This document shows, in pieces, positions 17,588 through 26,868 of a DNA stretch of 37,533 nucleotides. Numbering within the stretch: the stretch's first letter is position 1; each line of letters begins with the position of its first letter. A program made the position numbers and the translations under genes. Below the pieces are notes generated by a model that was not told the origin of the DNA, searched no databases, and was given only the letters and a program-made list of their open reading frames with translations. The stretch comes from Oceanobacillus luteolus (GTDB taxonomy: Bacteria; Bacillota; Bacilli; Bacillales; Amphibacillaceae), in NCBI RefSeq assembly GCF_023715655.1, contig NZ_JAMBON010000035.1, forward strand, positions 1 to 37,533, read 5' to 3'.

Positions 17588-18460
17588 TTGTACGGGGAAA
17601 AGCAGCATATTCAAGAGGACTCTACAGATATTGCGTTTCAATATAAACAAATGCAATCTTTGAACACTAATCAAAAAGGACAATCATCCAATCATTATTT
17701 TAAATCTATTGATTCTGCAGAACAGCAATATGTACTGGGGTGGATCTATTCAAAGGGGTATCTATTTAACTTTAAAAATATAAAGCACTCTGGGCTTTCC
17801 ATCAAAGTCCCCGAAAGGGATAAGTATATCTTAAAATACATTCAAGAACTCCTCTCCTCAAAACGGCCAATAGTGATAGAAGTAATGAATGGGAGAAATT
17901 ATGCTAAATTAACGATTGGAAATAAAGATATATATGATGATCTAATGAGCTGTGGTTTGGTACCGACTACGAATGCTGAATTAGAATATCCTGTAAATAC
18001 TATAACAAACCATGCAGCTTTTATTCTTGGATACTTCGAGGGTAATGGTAGTATATCTTTTAATAATAAAACCAAAATACCAACCATTGAGATTGTTGGT
18101 ACAGAAAGCATGATATCAACTATTAGAGATATATTAGTAAAAAAATTATCCTTAATAGAAGTTCCATTAATCCAAACAGAAAACTCGCATCGTATCAAGT
18201 ATCCAGGATTTTACGTCGTCAATAAAATTAGAAAGTGGCTTTATCATTGGAACCCAGGGGTTTGCTTAATTAGGAAAAAAATAACATTTGATGAGCTTTT
18301 AAGTATAACCAATTACGGATATTCTATTTTCAGATGTCCCCATTGTGGAAAACAACAGGATCTTAACAAACTAAATATAAAACAACATGTAAAGATAGAT
18401 GAATCCAGAGATTACTGCTCCATCAAATGTTCTTTGAGTTTTATAGATAATATCATGTAG
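17588..18460 (+). CDS. LAGLIDADG-fold protein with C-terminal zinc ribbon
   Basis: The 290-residue protein has two LAGLIDADG-like helices: YVLGWIYSKG (48-57) and FILGYFEGNG (145-154), each followed by a beta strand and a region typical of homing endonucleases. The acidic residue that binds the catalytic metal (second D of LAGLIDADG) is K in the first motif and N in the second, so cleavage activity is doubtful. The C-terminus has CPHC (C250, C253) and CSIKC (C277, C281), a likely zinc-binding site. The start is a TTG with AAAGGTGG 8 nt upstream. It is free-standing, not inside an intron or intein. It may be a retired homing endonuclease turned DNA-binding protein. Confidence 0.65.
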   Translation: MYGEKQHIQEDSTDIAFQYKQMQSLNTNQKGQSSNHYFKSIDSAEQQYVLGWIYSKGYLFNFKNIKHSGLSIKVPERDKYILKYIQELLSSKRPIVIEVMNGRNYAKLTIGNKDIYDDLMSCGLVPTTNAELEYPVNTITNHAAFILGYFEGNGSISFNNKTKIPTIEIVGTESMISTIRDILVKKLSLIEVPLIQTENSHRIKYPGFYVVNKIRKWLYHWNPGVCLIRKKITFDELLSITNYGYSIFRCPHCGKQQDLNKLNIKQHVKIDESRDYCSIKCSLSFIDNIM

Positions 18461-18575
18461 AACTACTAGAACTTATACTAGATGATTTCTTAGTGCAAAT
18501 CCCTTGCATCTCCCTAAAAACAGGTTTACTTTAAAAAACTAAGAAGGAGTCGCTTTTAAAGGAGGGTATGCTAGG

Positions 18576-19334
18576 ATGCAAAAAACAGTAGACCGTTATT
18601 TACCTGCTATCAAAAAACTGCCTAAAGACAGGCCACTTACTAAACAAGATTTATTAACAGAACATTTTTTAATGATAAAAGACGGGACAACAGAAATTTA
18701 CTACGCTCCCCACAATGAGTATATCAACAGCAACGCAAAAGTCATTATTGTTGGAATTACTCCAGGATGGAACCAGATGAAAGCTGCATATGAACAATTT
18801 ATACAAAGCATAGCAGAAGGTGAAGATATAGAGTCTTGCCTTATTCAAACAAAAAAGGCCGCAAGATTTTTCGGTTCCATGAGAAGAAACCTCACTAGCA
18901 TGCTTGATCAATGTGGTGTTCCAGAAGTGCTAGGTATTCCTACATCATCCGACCTATTTGGAAAAAGTAGCGATTTACTTCATACTACTTCGATAATCAA
19001 AAATCCAGTCTTTACTCATGGAAAAAACTATAATGGTCATCAGCCAGCAATCAACAGCTCCCCTTTATTACAACATTATGCATATGAAGTATTCCCGGAA
19101 GAACTAGCGCACATTACGTCACCTGCATTATTTATTCCGCTTGGCAAAACAGTAGAACAAATGATGTATAAATTAATAGAAGAAAAGAAAGTATCCGGGC
19201 ATACTTACCTAAATGGATTTCCACATCCATCCGGTGCGAATGGACACAGGATGAAACAATTCCAACAAAACGAAAAACAACTTTGTCAACATGTGAGAAA
19301 ATGGCAAGAATATCATAGCTCTTCATTTTCTTAA
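18576..19334 (+). CDS. Uracil-DNA glycosylase superfamily-like protein
   Basis: The 252-residue protein has the two landmarks of the UDG fold: VIIVGITPGWNQ (56-67), like the G.xPG water-activating loop, and HPSGANGHR (217-225), like the HPS loop that enters the DNA minor groove. The region between has the expected length with a conserved-looking PALFIPLGKTVEQ strand-helix. Motif 1 lacks the usual Asp or Asn after G.xPG, so the activity cannot be assumed. The ATG at 18576 follows AAAGGAGGG. It lies 115 nt after the LAGLIDADG-like gene on the same strand and may be cotranscribed. No specific family name is certain. Confidence 0.6.
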   Translation: MQKTVDRYLPAIKKLPKDRPLTKQDLLTEHFLMIKDGTTEIYYAPHNEYINSNAKVIIVGITPGWNQMKAAYEQFIQSIAEGEDIESCLIQTKKAARFFGSMRRNLTSMLDQCGVPEVLGIPTSSDLFGKSSDLLHTTSIIKNPVFTHGKNYNGHQPAINSSPLLQHYAYEVFPEELAHITSPALFIPLGKTVEQMMYKLIEEKKVSGHTYLNGFPHPSGANGHRMKQFQQNEKQLCQHVRKWQEYHSSSFS

Positions 19335-19354
19335 AACATTCCTAATGATATGAC

Positions 19355-19981
19355 AAAGAACCTATCTATTATTCTAGTATGTATCTGTAACTAAGTTGGT
19401 ATCCGCCCCAAATCCAACCAACCCCTTATCCTCCAAGCCTCCACCCCCTCTTTACTCCCTTATGGCAATGGAACTTAGTTCTTCCCCAAAACACCCGAAA
19501 ATAACCTGAAATAACTCCTCTGGCTTGTATAGAATATTCGTACATTGTAACTAAGTTCTTCCCGGAATAGAAGGAAGAATTAAGAGAAAAGACTGGAAAA
19601 AGTGATAAAATCTTATTGGAAAAGCTATGGAAAAAGACACGAAAAGTGAATGGAAATCCTTCGGATTAATACAGTTAGGATAACAACTGGAAAGGGATTG
19701 GATACTGCCAGAAACCACGATTGGCAGGGATTGGAGGACTTTCTCCCGTATTGGGAAAAAGAAAAAGGGACGAAATCCTACTGGACCCGCCCCGAATTCT
19801 GATTGATATTTGATTGAAAAACCGATTGATATATTATTGTAAAAGCATTGGAACATTGTGTGCTTCCGTTCTTCTCTCCACCCTCTTTTTTCTACTCCGA
19901 TACCAACTTAGTTCCATCAGGGAAGAACAAAGTTACATGGGGAAGGAGAGAGTTACAGGGAGATATCTAGATAGGTTCTTT
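19355..19981. repeat. 0.6-kb inverted-repeat element with internal repeated motifs
   Basis: The two ends are inverted copies of AAAGAACCTATCTA, and further in, AACTAAGTTGGTATC (left, near 19388) is mirrored at 19898-19912. Shorter copies of the same words (AACTAAGTTCTTCCC near 19548, GGAACTTAGTTCTTCCCC near 19470, and GGAAGAAC with AAAGTTAC near 19920) are scattered inside on both strands. No convincing coding frame or transposase is present, and no clear target duplication. It is probably a non-autonomous mobile or structured RNA element filling the gap between the UDG-like gene and glmS. Confidence 0.5.
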
Positions 19982-20014
19982 ATTGCTTAGCATCCATTAT
20001 GAAACTTTAATTTC

Positions 20015-21817
20015 TTACTCCACTGTAACGCTCTTTGCTAGATTACGTGGTTTATCCACGTCGCAATTTCTTTGAAGTGCTGCGTAATAAGCCAATAACT
20101 GTAATGGAACAACGCTTACTAACGGTGAGAGGATCTCATGAACTGCTGGAATTGTACAAGTATCACCTTTTTCCTCTTGCCCCTCTATACTTATAACCAT
20201 CGGATGTGCGCCTCTGGCTACTACTTCCTGGACATTGCCGCGTATCAAACCATCGACGTTATTTTGAGTTACAAGTGCAATGACTGGTGTACCATCTTCT
20301 ATCAAAGCTATCGTTCCATGCTTCAATTCACCGCCAGCAAATCCTTCCGCCTGAATATACGATATCTCTTTCAGTTTTAAAGCACCCTCCATTGCAACGT
20401 AATAATCAGCGCTTCTTCCAATAAAGAATGCATTTCTAGTATTCGTGAAGTATTCTTGTGAAAGTTCTCTAAATCTATCTTTTTGATCACATAGCGTTTC
20501 AATTGCATTTGCTACAATAGCCATTTCTTGCTTGAAATTGAAATCCAGCTTTAATCCTTTATATATTGCTATATCTGCCGCTAATAATGCAAGCACAGCA
20601 AGCTGGGCTGTGTATGCCTTGGTAGAGGCAACCGCAATTTCTGGTCCTGCATAAAGTGGTAACGTAAAATCCGCTTCACGAGAAAGAGTAGAACCTGGTA
20701 CATTCGTAATTGTCATCGTTGGAAAACCCATCCGCTTTATTTGCACAAGCACTGCCCGACTATCCGCAGTTTCTCCGCTTTGGGAAATAAATAGAAAGAA
20801 TGGATTTTCTGATAATAAGGGCATATTGTAATTAAATTCACTTGCAATATGCACTTCTGTAGGAATACCTGCAAGTTTTTCCAAATATCCTTTTCCAACT
20901 AAACCTGCATGATAACTAGTACCTGCCGCAATAATATAAATCCGATCTGCTTGATTCATTCCGATACGGATATTTGGATCAATTAGTATATCTTCGTTTT
21001 CACCTTGATATTTTTCTAGAATACGTCGAATGACGATAGGCTGCTCATCGATTTCCTTCAGCATATAGTGGGCATAAGAGCCTTTTTCAATTTCCGATGA
21101 ATCAAGCTCGACTTCAAAACCAGTCCGTTCGATAGATTCACCATTCAATTTCTTAATTGCTACACGATCAGATGAAATGAAGGCAATCTCCTTATCTTGT
21201 ATATCTACATAACGATTCGTTTCCTTAATCGTAGCTATCGCGTCACTTGTTACAACATGAAACCCGTCTCCAACACCGATTAACAAAGGACTTTTGTTTT
21301 TGGAGACATAGAGATTGCTCATATCTTCAGCATCTATCATCGCAATCGCATAAGAACCATTTAATAGTCTCATCGTTTCACGGAAAGCTTCTTCAACATC
21401 GTTTAGCTTCTCATACATTTTTTCCATCAGCTGTACAATGATTTCGGTATCTGTCTTACTGATTAATGATGTTCCGCTGAGATATTCATTCTTCAATTGT
21501 GAATAATTTTCAATCACTCCGTTATGGACCATACAAAATCTTCCATTTTGACTGAAGTGTGGATGGGCATTAATGATACTAGGCTCTCCATGCGTCGCCC
21601 ACCTTGTATGTCCAATTCCAAGTGTTCCCACCATATTAGGTTGTAGTCTATTTTCTAGTTCTGCTACTCTACCTTTCACCTTTGTCATCTGAATACCATC
21701 AGCATTTCGTATAGCAATCCCAGCTGAATCATAACCTCGGTATTCCAATCTCTTAAGCCCTTCAAGCAAAATATCCTTCGCATTGTTCTGTCCAACATAA
21801 CCAACTATTCCGCACAT
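20015..21817 (-). CDS. glmS: Glutamine-fructose-6-phosphate aminotransferase (isomerizing)
   Basis: The 600-residue enzyme makes glucosamine-6-phosphate from fructose-6-phosphate and glutamine, the first step to UDP-GlcNAc and the cell wall. The N-terminal glutaminase domain begins [11 protein letters not shown], with C2 as nucleophile once Met is removed, which fixes the start at 21817 (GGAGG 7 nt upstream) rather than the longer frame. Two sugar-isomerase domains follow ([21 protein letters not shown]), ending with the KSVTVE tail. It is controlled by the self-cleaving ribozyme in its leader. Confidence 0.97.
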   Translation of the reverse strand: MCGIVGYVGQNNAKDILLEGLKRLEYRGYDSAGIAIRNADGIQMTKVKGRVAELENRLQPNMVGTLGIGHTRWATHGEPSIINAHPHFSQNGRFCMVHNGVIENYSQLKNEYLSGTSLISKTDTEIIVQLMEKMYEKLNDVEEAFRETMRLLNGSYAIAMIDAEDMSNLYVSKNKSPLLIGVGDGFHVVTSDAIATIKETNRYVDIQDKEIAFISSDRVAIKKLNGESIERTGFEVELDSSEIEKGSYAHYMLKEIDEQPIVIRRILEKYQGENEDILIDPNIRIGMNQADRIYIIAAGTSYHAGLVGKGYLEKLAGIPTEVHIASEFNYNMPLLSENPFFLFISQSGETADSRAVLVQIKRMGFPTMTITNVPGSTLSREADFTLPLYAGPEIAVASTKAYTAQLAVLALLAADIAIYKGLKLDFNFKQEMAIVANAIETLCDQKDRFRELSQEYFTNTRNAFFIGRSADYYVAMEGALKLKEISYIQAEGFAGGELKHGTIALIEDGTPVIALVTQNNVDGLIRGNVQEVVARGAHPMVISIEGQEEKGDTCTIPAVHEILSPLVSVVPLQLLAYYAALQRNCDVDKPRNLAKSVTVE

Positions 21818-21832
21818 GTCATAACCTCCAAT

Positions 21833-21887
21833 AAAGGGGCAGACAAAACAAACCTCTATCTCAATAAGGGCGAGTGACTGCCCCTTT
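21833..21887 (-). promoter_or_regulatory. Stem-loop between the glmS ribozyme and the glmS start
   Basis: AAAGGGGCAG pairs with CTGCCCCTTT across a 35-nt loop. The 3' arm ends a few bases before the glmS GGAGG. There is no T-run, so it is not a classical terminator. It may stabilise the cleaved mRNA or affect translation. Confidence 0.5.
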
Positions 21888-21908
21888 CTCATGATTTTTT
21901 TGTATCTA

Positions 21909-22053
21909 GTCTTTCCTTTTGTGCAATAAGTCACCTTATTGTTTTATAGAAAGACATACGACTGAGATACGCAATCGGGAGGCATCCGCCGAACACTTCG
22001 ATAAACCTCCACCTCGTCAGCTATTTTATTTCCGTCCAAAATAGCTCTGGCGC
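21909..22053 (-). ncRNA. glmS ribozyme
   Basis: The minus strand shows the conserved cleavage-site core AGCGCCAGAGCTATTTTGG, then AGCTGACGAGGTGGAGG, TTATCGAAG, GTTCGGCGGATGCCTCCCG and the distal P4 helix (GTCTTTC with GAAAGAC) capped by an extra hairpin. Cleavage is expected just before the G at 22053. Glucosamine-6-phosphate acts as cofactor, so excess product destroys the glmS message. Confidence 0.97.
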
Positions 22054-22173
22054 TTTATGATCAATAGATTTCAGGGAATTTCCACCTGAATGACTCTTAA
22101 AAAAAGAGTATAGTATATGGTATGCAAAAGTAATATATTGGTTATCTCATACTCTTATTACATACAAAGTTGT

Positions 22174-23502
22174 TTAATAATGATGCATATATTGTTCTCT
22201 TTCCCACGGGTGAACTTGTATTCGAAACATATCCCATTCCATTTCTTTCGCCTCAACAAATCGGCTAAATAAGTGATTGCCAAGTGAATCTCTTATAACT
22301 CTATCTTCTTTTAAATGATTTAAAGCTTCCATTAAGGTAGCCGGTAAGTCTACAATGTTCATTTCTTTACGTTTTTCACTACTCATGTCATAAATATTTT
22401 CATCTACAGGTGCTGGTGCCTTTTCATTATTCCTAATTCCATCCAATCCTGCAGCAAGTAATACAGCCATTGCCAAATATGGATTCGTTGAAGGATCTAC
22501 ACTTCTCACTTCAATACGTGTACTTTGTTTTCGGGATGCTGGAATACGAATGAGTGGACTCCTATTTTGCGCTGACCAAGCGATATAACAAGGCGCCTCG
22601 TAACCTGGAACTAATCGTTTGTAAGAATTTACCGTTGGATTGGTTATAGCTGTAAAGCCTTTGGCGTGCTTTAAGATTCCTGCCATGAAACTCCGGGCTG
22701 TATCACTGATTTGAAGCTCTCCTTCCGGATCATAAAAGGCGTTTTCCTTCCCTTTAAATAAGCTCAGATTGCAGTGCATACCAGAACCATTCACTCCAAA
22801 TAGAGGCTTCGGCATGAACGTCGCGTGTAATCCATGTTTACGGGCTATCGTTTTAACGATTAATTTAAATGTTTGAATATCATCGCAAGCACGCAATGCA
22901 CCACGATATTTAAAGTCGATTTCATGTTGACCTGGAGCAACCTCATGATGTGATGCCTCAATATCAAACCCTAGTTCTTGTAATTCAAGAACGATATCAC
23001 GTCTGCAATTCTCTCCTAAATCTGTAGGTGCCAAGTCGAAATATCCACCATGGTCATTGAGTTCGATTGTCGGTTGTCCTTTTTCATCTAATTTAAACAA
23101 GAAGAATTCCGGCTCTGCCCCGAGATTGAAATCTGTAAATCCCAGTTCTTCCATATTCTTTAACATCCGTTTTAATAAGAACCGCGGATCTCCTTCAAAC
23201 GGTGTCCCGTCTGAATAATAGACGTCACAGATGAAACGGGCAATTTTCCCTTTACCTTCTGTGTCCCATGGAAAAATAACAAAGGTTTCTAAATCAGGAT
23301 AAAGGTACATATCAGACTCTTCTATCCTTACAAATCCTTCTATTGATGAGCCATCAAACATCATCTTATTATCTAACGCTTTAGATAATTGGCTTACTGG
23401 TATTTCTACGTTCTTGACTGTTCCAAATAAATCGGTGAACTGTAAACGAATAAATTGCACATTTTGTTCTTTCACCATTGTCATAATATCGTCTCTATCC
23501 AT
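22174..23502 (-). CDS. glnA: Glutamine synthetase type I
   Basis: The 442-residue enzyme makes glutamine from glutamate, ammonia and ATP, and as a GSI-alpha form assembles as a dodecamer. Visible segments are [41 protein letters not shown] and [16 protein letters not shown]. The start is the ATG at 23502 with GGGGG upstream, matching the length of Bacillus GlnA. The same frame is open for another 25 codons with its own ribosome binding site (see findings). No glnR gene lies upstream, unlike in B. subtilis, and I saw no clear GlnR box. Confidence 0.96.
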   Translation of the reverse strand: MDRDDIMTMVKEQNVQFIRLQFTDLFGTVKNVEIPVSQLSKALDNKMMFDGSSIEGFVRIEESDMYLYPDLETFVIFPWDTEGKGKIARFICDVYYSDGTPFEGDPRFLLKRMLKNMEELGFTDFNLGAEPEFFLFKLDEKGQPTIELNDHGGYFDLAPTDLGENCRRDIVLELQELGFDIEASHHEVAPGQHEIDFKYRGALRACDDIQTFKLIVKTIARKHGLHATFMPKPLFGVNGSGMHCNLSLFKGKENAFYDPEGELQISDTARSFMAGILKHAKGFTAITNPTVNSYKRLVPGYEAPCYIAWSAQNRSPLIRIPASRKQSTRIEVRSVDPSTNPYLAMAVLLAAGLDGIRNNEKAPAPVDENIYDMSSEKRKEMNIVDLPATLMEALNHLKEDRVIRDSLGNHLFSRFVEAKEMEWDMFRIQVHPWEREQYMHHY

Positions 23503-23757
23503 ATCGTACCCCCAAGTAATGATTTTTTCTAAGTTAGTAAACCCCTCAGTAGAAGGTTTTCCTTCCATCGAGCACAAATCACCACCTTTACATATGGAAT
23601 TTTTATTTGAGCGATTTACTACTTTTACACTTTAGCATCTGATTTTTCATCTGTATTTGCATTTTTTAATGTAAGATTTGCACTTTTTGTAGGGAACTTA
23701 AGTCTGACAAGCCCTTTTATGAAAAGTGGAAATTAACTATATTTTTAAGCGAAGATA

Positions 23758-23805
23758 GAACCGAGCAAAACTCTCTGTCGTGCACTGTTAAGAGTTGCTC
23801 GGTTC
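23758..23805 (-). terminator. Terminator after the AraC-type gene
   Basis: GAACCGAGCAA and TTGCTCGGTTC form the outer stem, with ACTCT and AGAGT extending it imperfectly. T-rich sequence lies on both sides. It separates the AraC gene from the glnA promoter region. Confidence 0.7.
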
Positions 23806-23831
23806 TTTTACTTTATTGATTCGTTAACTTT

Positions 23832-24620
23832 TTATCTAATTTCTGAAGGTTTCTTACCTGTATATTGTTTGAACTGACGGCTGAAGTAATGCAGATCCTT
23901 ATAACCAAGTGCAGCCGCAGTTTCTGTAACATTCATGCCGGTGATGTATAGCAGATGCTCCGCTCGTCTGATTCGACACTCAATAATATAAGTTTTAACT
24001 GTCTGGCCTATTATTTCTTTGAATTTCTGCGCAAAATAGCGTGTGGATAAATTCGCTCTGGCAGCTAAACTTTCGATGGTATGTGGTGTACCCGGATTCT
24101 GTTTTACAAAGTTGGCAATCTCATGAATCGTTTCTGTTAATGTATTACTAAATTCCTGCAGAGGAGAGACAGAATCCTGTTCTTCTCTAAGCAATTGAAT
24201 CATCAGCTGTTTTAATATGAGTTTTGCCTCAATCTCTGAACCATATCCACCGATAAATAGCAGCCGAACATAGCGGGTAAGCAGAGATTCCATACTAATG
24301 GTATGTTCAATGATTCGATGAGGGGCTGGAATAAGTTGGAGTTCTCCCCTGACATCAAAGTGGATATAAGTTAATACGAGGGGGTCTTGCGGGTTATGAG
24401 TTGCGGTAGTCTCATCCCCTGGCTTAAACAAGAAGCAATGTCCCTTCTCTATTTCATAAGCCTTACCATTTAGAGTCAGTTCACCACTACCGCTCCATAC
24501 ATAGAACAAATCATAATTCGGCATCGGTTTCTCTCTTTTTCGCCACTTCCAGTTTGGTTCGCAATGAATCTTTGCAAAGGAAGGCTTTAGTATAAAGTCT
24601 TCTGGATTTATATATAGCAT
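23832..24620 (-). CDS. AraC family transcriptional regulator
   Basis: The 262-residue protein has an N-terminal cupin-like sensing domain (YDLFYVWSGSGELTLNGKAYEIEKGHCFLFKPGD) and two C-terminal helix-turn-helix motifs (TIESLAARANLSTRYFAQKFKE; NVTETAAALGYKDLHYFSRQFKQYTGKKPSEIR), the full AraC/XylS pattern. The ATG at 24620 is preceded by GGGAGG. Members with this layout usually sense sugars and activate an adjacent operon. No sugar gene is next to it, so its target is unknown; it may be a distant locus or the deacylase upstream. Confidence 0.9.
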   Translation of the reverse strand: MLYINPEDFILKPSFAKIHCEPNWKWRKREKPMPNYDLFYVWSGSGELTLNGKAYEIEKGHCFLFKPGDETTATHNPQDPLVLTYIHFDVRGELQLIPAPHRIIEHTISMESLLTRYVRLLFIGGYGSEIEAKLILKQLMIQLLREEQDSVSPLQEFSNTLTETIHEIANFVKQNPGTPHTIESLAARANLSTRYFAQKFKEIIGQTVKTYIIECRIRRAEHLLYITGMNVTETAAALGYKDLHYFSRQFKQYTGKKPSEIR

Positions 24621-24750
24621 CAAAGACCTCCCCCTAGATTCGAATTTTATACAGCAGCCCGGTTGATTCCGTTATCATCCCGAGCATTTTGCGCGTTTTT
24701 TTATGTGCTAATGATAGCAGTATTAAAAAAGTGAGTCAATATGAATCTGT

Positions 24751-24789
24751 AAAAGCCTCTCCCCATCTTAAAATAGGGAGAGGCTTTTT
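24751..24789 (-). terminator. Terminator after the ArgE/DapE-like gene
   Basis: AAAAGCCTCTCCC pairs with GGGAGAGGCTTTT around an AT-rich loop. T/A runs on both sides fit an intrinsic terminator, placed 25 nt past the gene's stop codon. Confidence 0.85.
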
Positions 24790-24813
24790 AAATATGCTGA
24801 ATGGTGATGATAT

Positions 24814-25887
24814 CTATTCATCTCCTAATGACAGGATAAAGTCCACCAGTACATTCTCATATTCTTTTACAGAGTCAATTAGAACCATCTCTTTTTCTCC
24901 GTGCCAATCGTTGCCAACTGGACCAAATTCGACCACACAGCCCCCGTGCTCGATAAAGTATTTTCCATCATTGGAACCATGCTGGCCAAAGAGATTTACT
25001 TTTTCAAGTTGAGTGACTCGATTAATGGAATCGCTCAGTTTTTTCACATAAGAATTATCAGCTTCTGTTTGGACAGGCTCACTAAAACTATGAACTGTGA
25101 CCGTGCTGTCTGTGATCTCCTTAATTTGATTAATAATCTCTTCCGCCGATTGTTCCGGTAAATATCTTATATCCAGTGACATTTCACACTGATCGGGTAC
25201 TTTATTATAAACATTTCCACCTTTGATTTTTGCTAGATTGATAGAGGGACTATTATAAAAAGAGGAGCTTTCTTGTGCAAACGGCAGTTCTAAAATCTCT
25301 TCATATAGACTGATTGCTTTGGTGATTGCATTATCACCTTCCCACGGCCTGCTTCCATGAGCCGGTTTTCCTGAAACGGTAATATCCAGTTGGACTACAC
25401 CCTTAGCCTGTATACCGATTCCCATATTTGTCGGTTCCCCACAAATGATAAAGTCTCCCAAATAACCATTTTCGGTTAGATATTTGGTGCCATAGACGCC
25501 ACCTGTTTCTTCATCAGGAACGACTTGCAACATGACCTTGGCAGAAAGTTCTTTGTCTTTCAATTGTGACAAAGCCATCATCGAGGCAGCTACACCTGCC
25601 TTCATATCCGCTGCGCCACGACCATACAACTCACCCTCAGCAAGGTAGGGTTCGTACTGATTTTCCTCTGCTTCAACCACATCAATATGTCCGTTTAATA
25701 CAATTGTTTGATCACCTTGTCCTATTTCACAAACGAGCATATGATATCCTTGATTCTCGATTTTCTTTACAGGTAGACCTTGTTCCATCAGCCATTGCTC
25801 ACAATAAGCGATCGCTTCATTCACACCCGACTTGGTGGAACTATCGAACTTTATCAGCTCTGTCAATAAGTGGATTGCATTAGCCAT
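24814..25887 (-). CDS. M20 family deacylase, ArgE/DapE-like
   Basis: The 357-residue metallopeptidase-type enzyme carries the M20A metal sites: H67 and D69 (NGHIDVVEA), D94 (GAADMKAG), the catalytic and ligand pair E126-E127 (PDEETGG) and the GEPTN segment. A dimerisation domain (GKPAHGSRPWEGDNA) sits in the middle, and the last ligand His is in GPVGNDWHGEKE. Candidates are N-acetylornithine deacetylase, succinyl-diaminopimelate desuccinylase or a dipeptidase. The sequence does not decide, and the neighbours give no pathway. The ATG at 25887 has a GGAGGAGAGA stretch upstream. It is not close to the M20D enzyme at 7488. Confidence 0.88.
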   Translation of the reverse strand: MANAIHLLTELIKFDSSTKSGVNEAIAYCEQWLMEQGLPVKKIENQGYHMLVCEIGQGDQTIVLNGHIDVVEAEENQYEPYLAEGELYGRGAADMKAGVAASMMALSQLKDKELSAKVMLQVVPDEETGGVYGTKYLTENGYLGDFIICGEPTNMGIGIQAKGVVQLDITVSGKPAHGSRPWEGDNAITKAISLYEEILELPFAQESSSFYNSPSINLAKIKGGNVYNKVPDQCEMSLDIRYLPEQSAEEIINQIKEITDSTVTVHSFSEPVQTEADNSYVKKLSDSINRVTQLEKVNLFGQHGSNDGKYFIEHGGCVVEFGPVGNDWHGEKEMVLIDSVKEYENVLVDFILSLGDE

Positions 25888-26076
25888 CTTATCTCTCCTC
25901 CATATCATTTCACGTCAGAATAACTCCAGGTTGTTGTATAGGAGCAAGCACTACTACTTTTACCCTATTTAACTATGTGTTATTCTTCGAAAGTTTCGGA
26001 ACCCCATTGCATTCCTAAACCCACATTGCTATGTTAGAAAGAGAAAAATAGATGACTAGAAAGGGGACTAAATTGG

Positions 26077-26868
26077 ATGTCGGAGAAAGTATTATCATTA
26101 CAAAATCTGATGATGAGTTATTCAGATAAAAATGTTTTAAATGGGATAAACCTAGATGTCTATCAGGGACAGATTATAGGATATATTGGCCCAAATGGGG
26201 CTGGCAAAAGTACGACATTAAAAATCATGCTTGGATTGGTGGATGGATATGGTGGCGTAGTTGAAATCTTTGGTCATAATATTGCATCGGGCAACGACAG
26301 TTACAAACAACGAATTGGTTATGTTCCAGAGAATGCGGAGATATACGATAACTTGACAGCTGCTGAATATCTTTCATTTATTGGAGAGTTATATGGACTG
26401 GATCGCGAAAAGGCGGAAAATAAGGCATTAGCTCTACTAGAAGAGTTTGATATGGGAGATGTATTTCACTCCCGAATTTCTTCATTTTCTAAAGGTATGA
26501 GGCAAAAGGTTCTCATCGTCTCCAGTTTACTACATAATCCTGATTTAATTTTTCTTGACGAGCCGTTAAGTGGGCTTGATGCGAATAGTGTCATGATTAT
26601 TAAAGATATGCTTGAAGCTTTAGCTAATCAGGGGAAAACGATATTTTACTCTTCACATATTATGGACGTCGTCGAGAAAATAAGTAATCGCATCGTTTTA
26701 TTGGTCGATGGTGAAATTGCTGCAGATGGTTCTTTTGAACAATTAAAAGAGCAAAGCAAGGCTGGTTCACTGGAAGCAATATTTAATCAATTGACAGGCT
26801 TTGACGAGCATAAAGAAACAGCAGCAAAATTAGTCTCCATTGTCACAGAGGATATTGCATATGAGTGA
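26077..26868 (+). CDS. ABC transporter ATP-binding protein (YthP-like)
   Basis: The 263-residue ATPase has Walker A GPNGAGKST (38-46), signature FSKGMRQK, Walker B LIFLDEPLSGLD and the switch SSHIMD. The C-terminal extension and KGMRQK signature fit exporters of the ABC-2 type, as in the B. subtilis YthPQ pair. AAAGGGG lies 10 nt before the ATG. The gene overlaps the permease gene by eight bases, so the two are translationally coupled. The substrate is unknown. Confidence 0.9.
   Translation: MSEKVLSLQNLMMSYSDKNVLNGINLDVYQGQIIGYIGPNGAGKSTTLKIMLGLVDGYGGVVEIFGHNIASGNDSYKQRIGYVPENAEIYDNLTAAEYLSFIGELYGLDREKAENKALALLEEFDMGDVFHSRISSFSKGMRQKVLIVSSLLHNPDLIFLDEPLSGLDANSVMIIKDMLEALANQGKTIFYSSHIMDVVEKISNRIVLLVDGEIAADGSFEQLKEQSKAGSLEAIFNQLTGFDEHKETAAKLVSIVTEDIAYE

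Noticed and set aside
19551-19856. A 101-codon minus-strand ORF inside the inverted-repeat element
   Set aside because: No ribosome binding site, odd Phe/Ser/Pro-rich composition and no recognisable domain; probably chance within a purine-rich strand.
23580-23720. GlnR operator upstream of glnA
   Set aside because: I looked for the TGTNA-N7-TNACA pattern and found no match, only AT-rich repeats of TGCAAAT.
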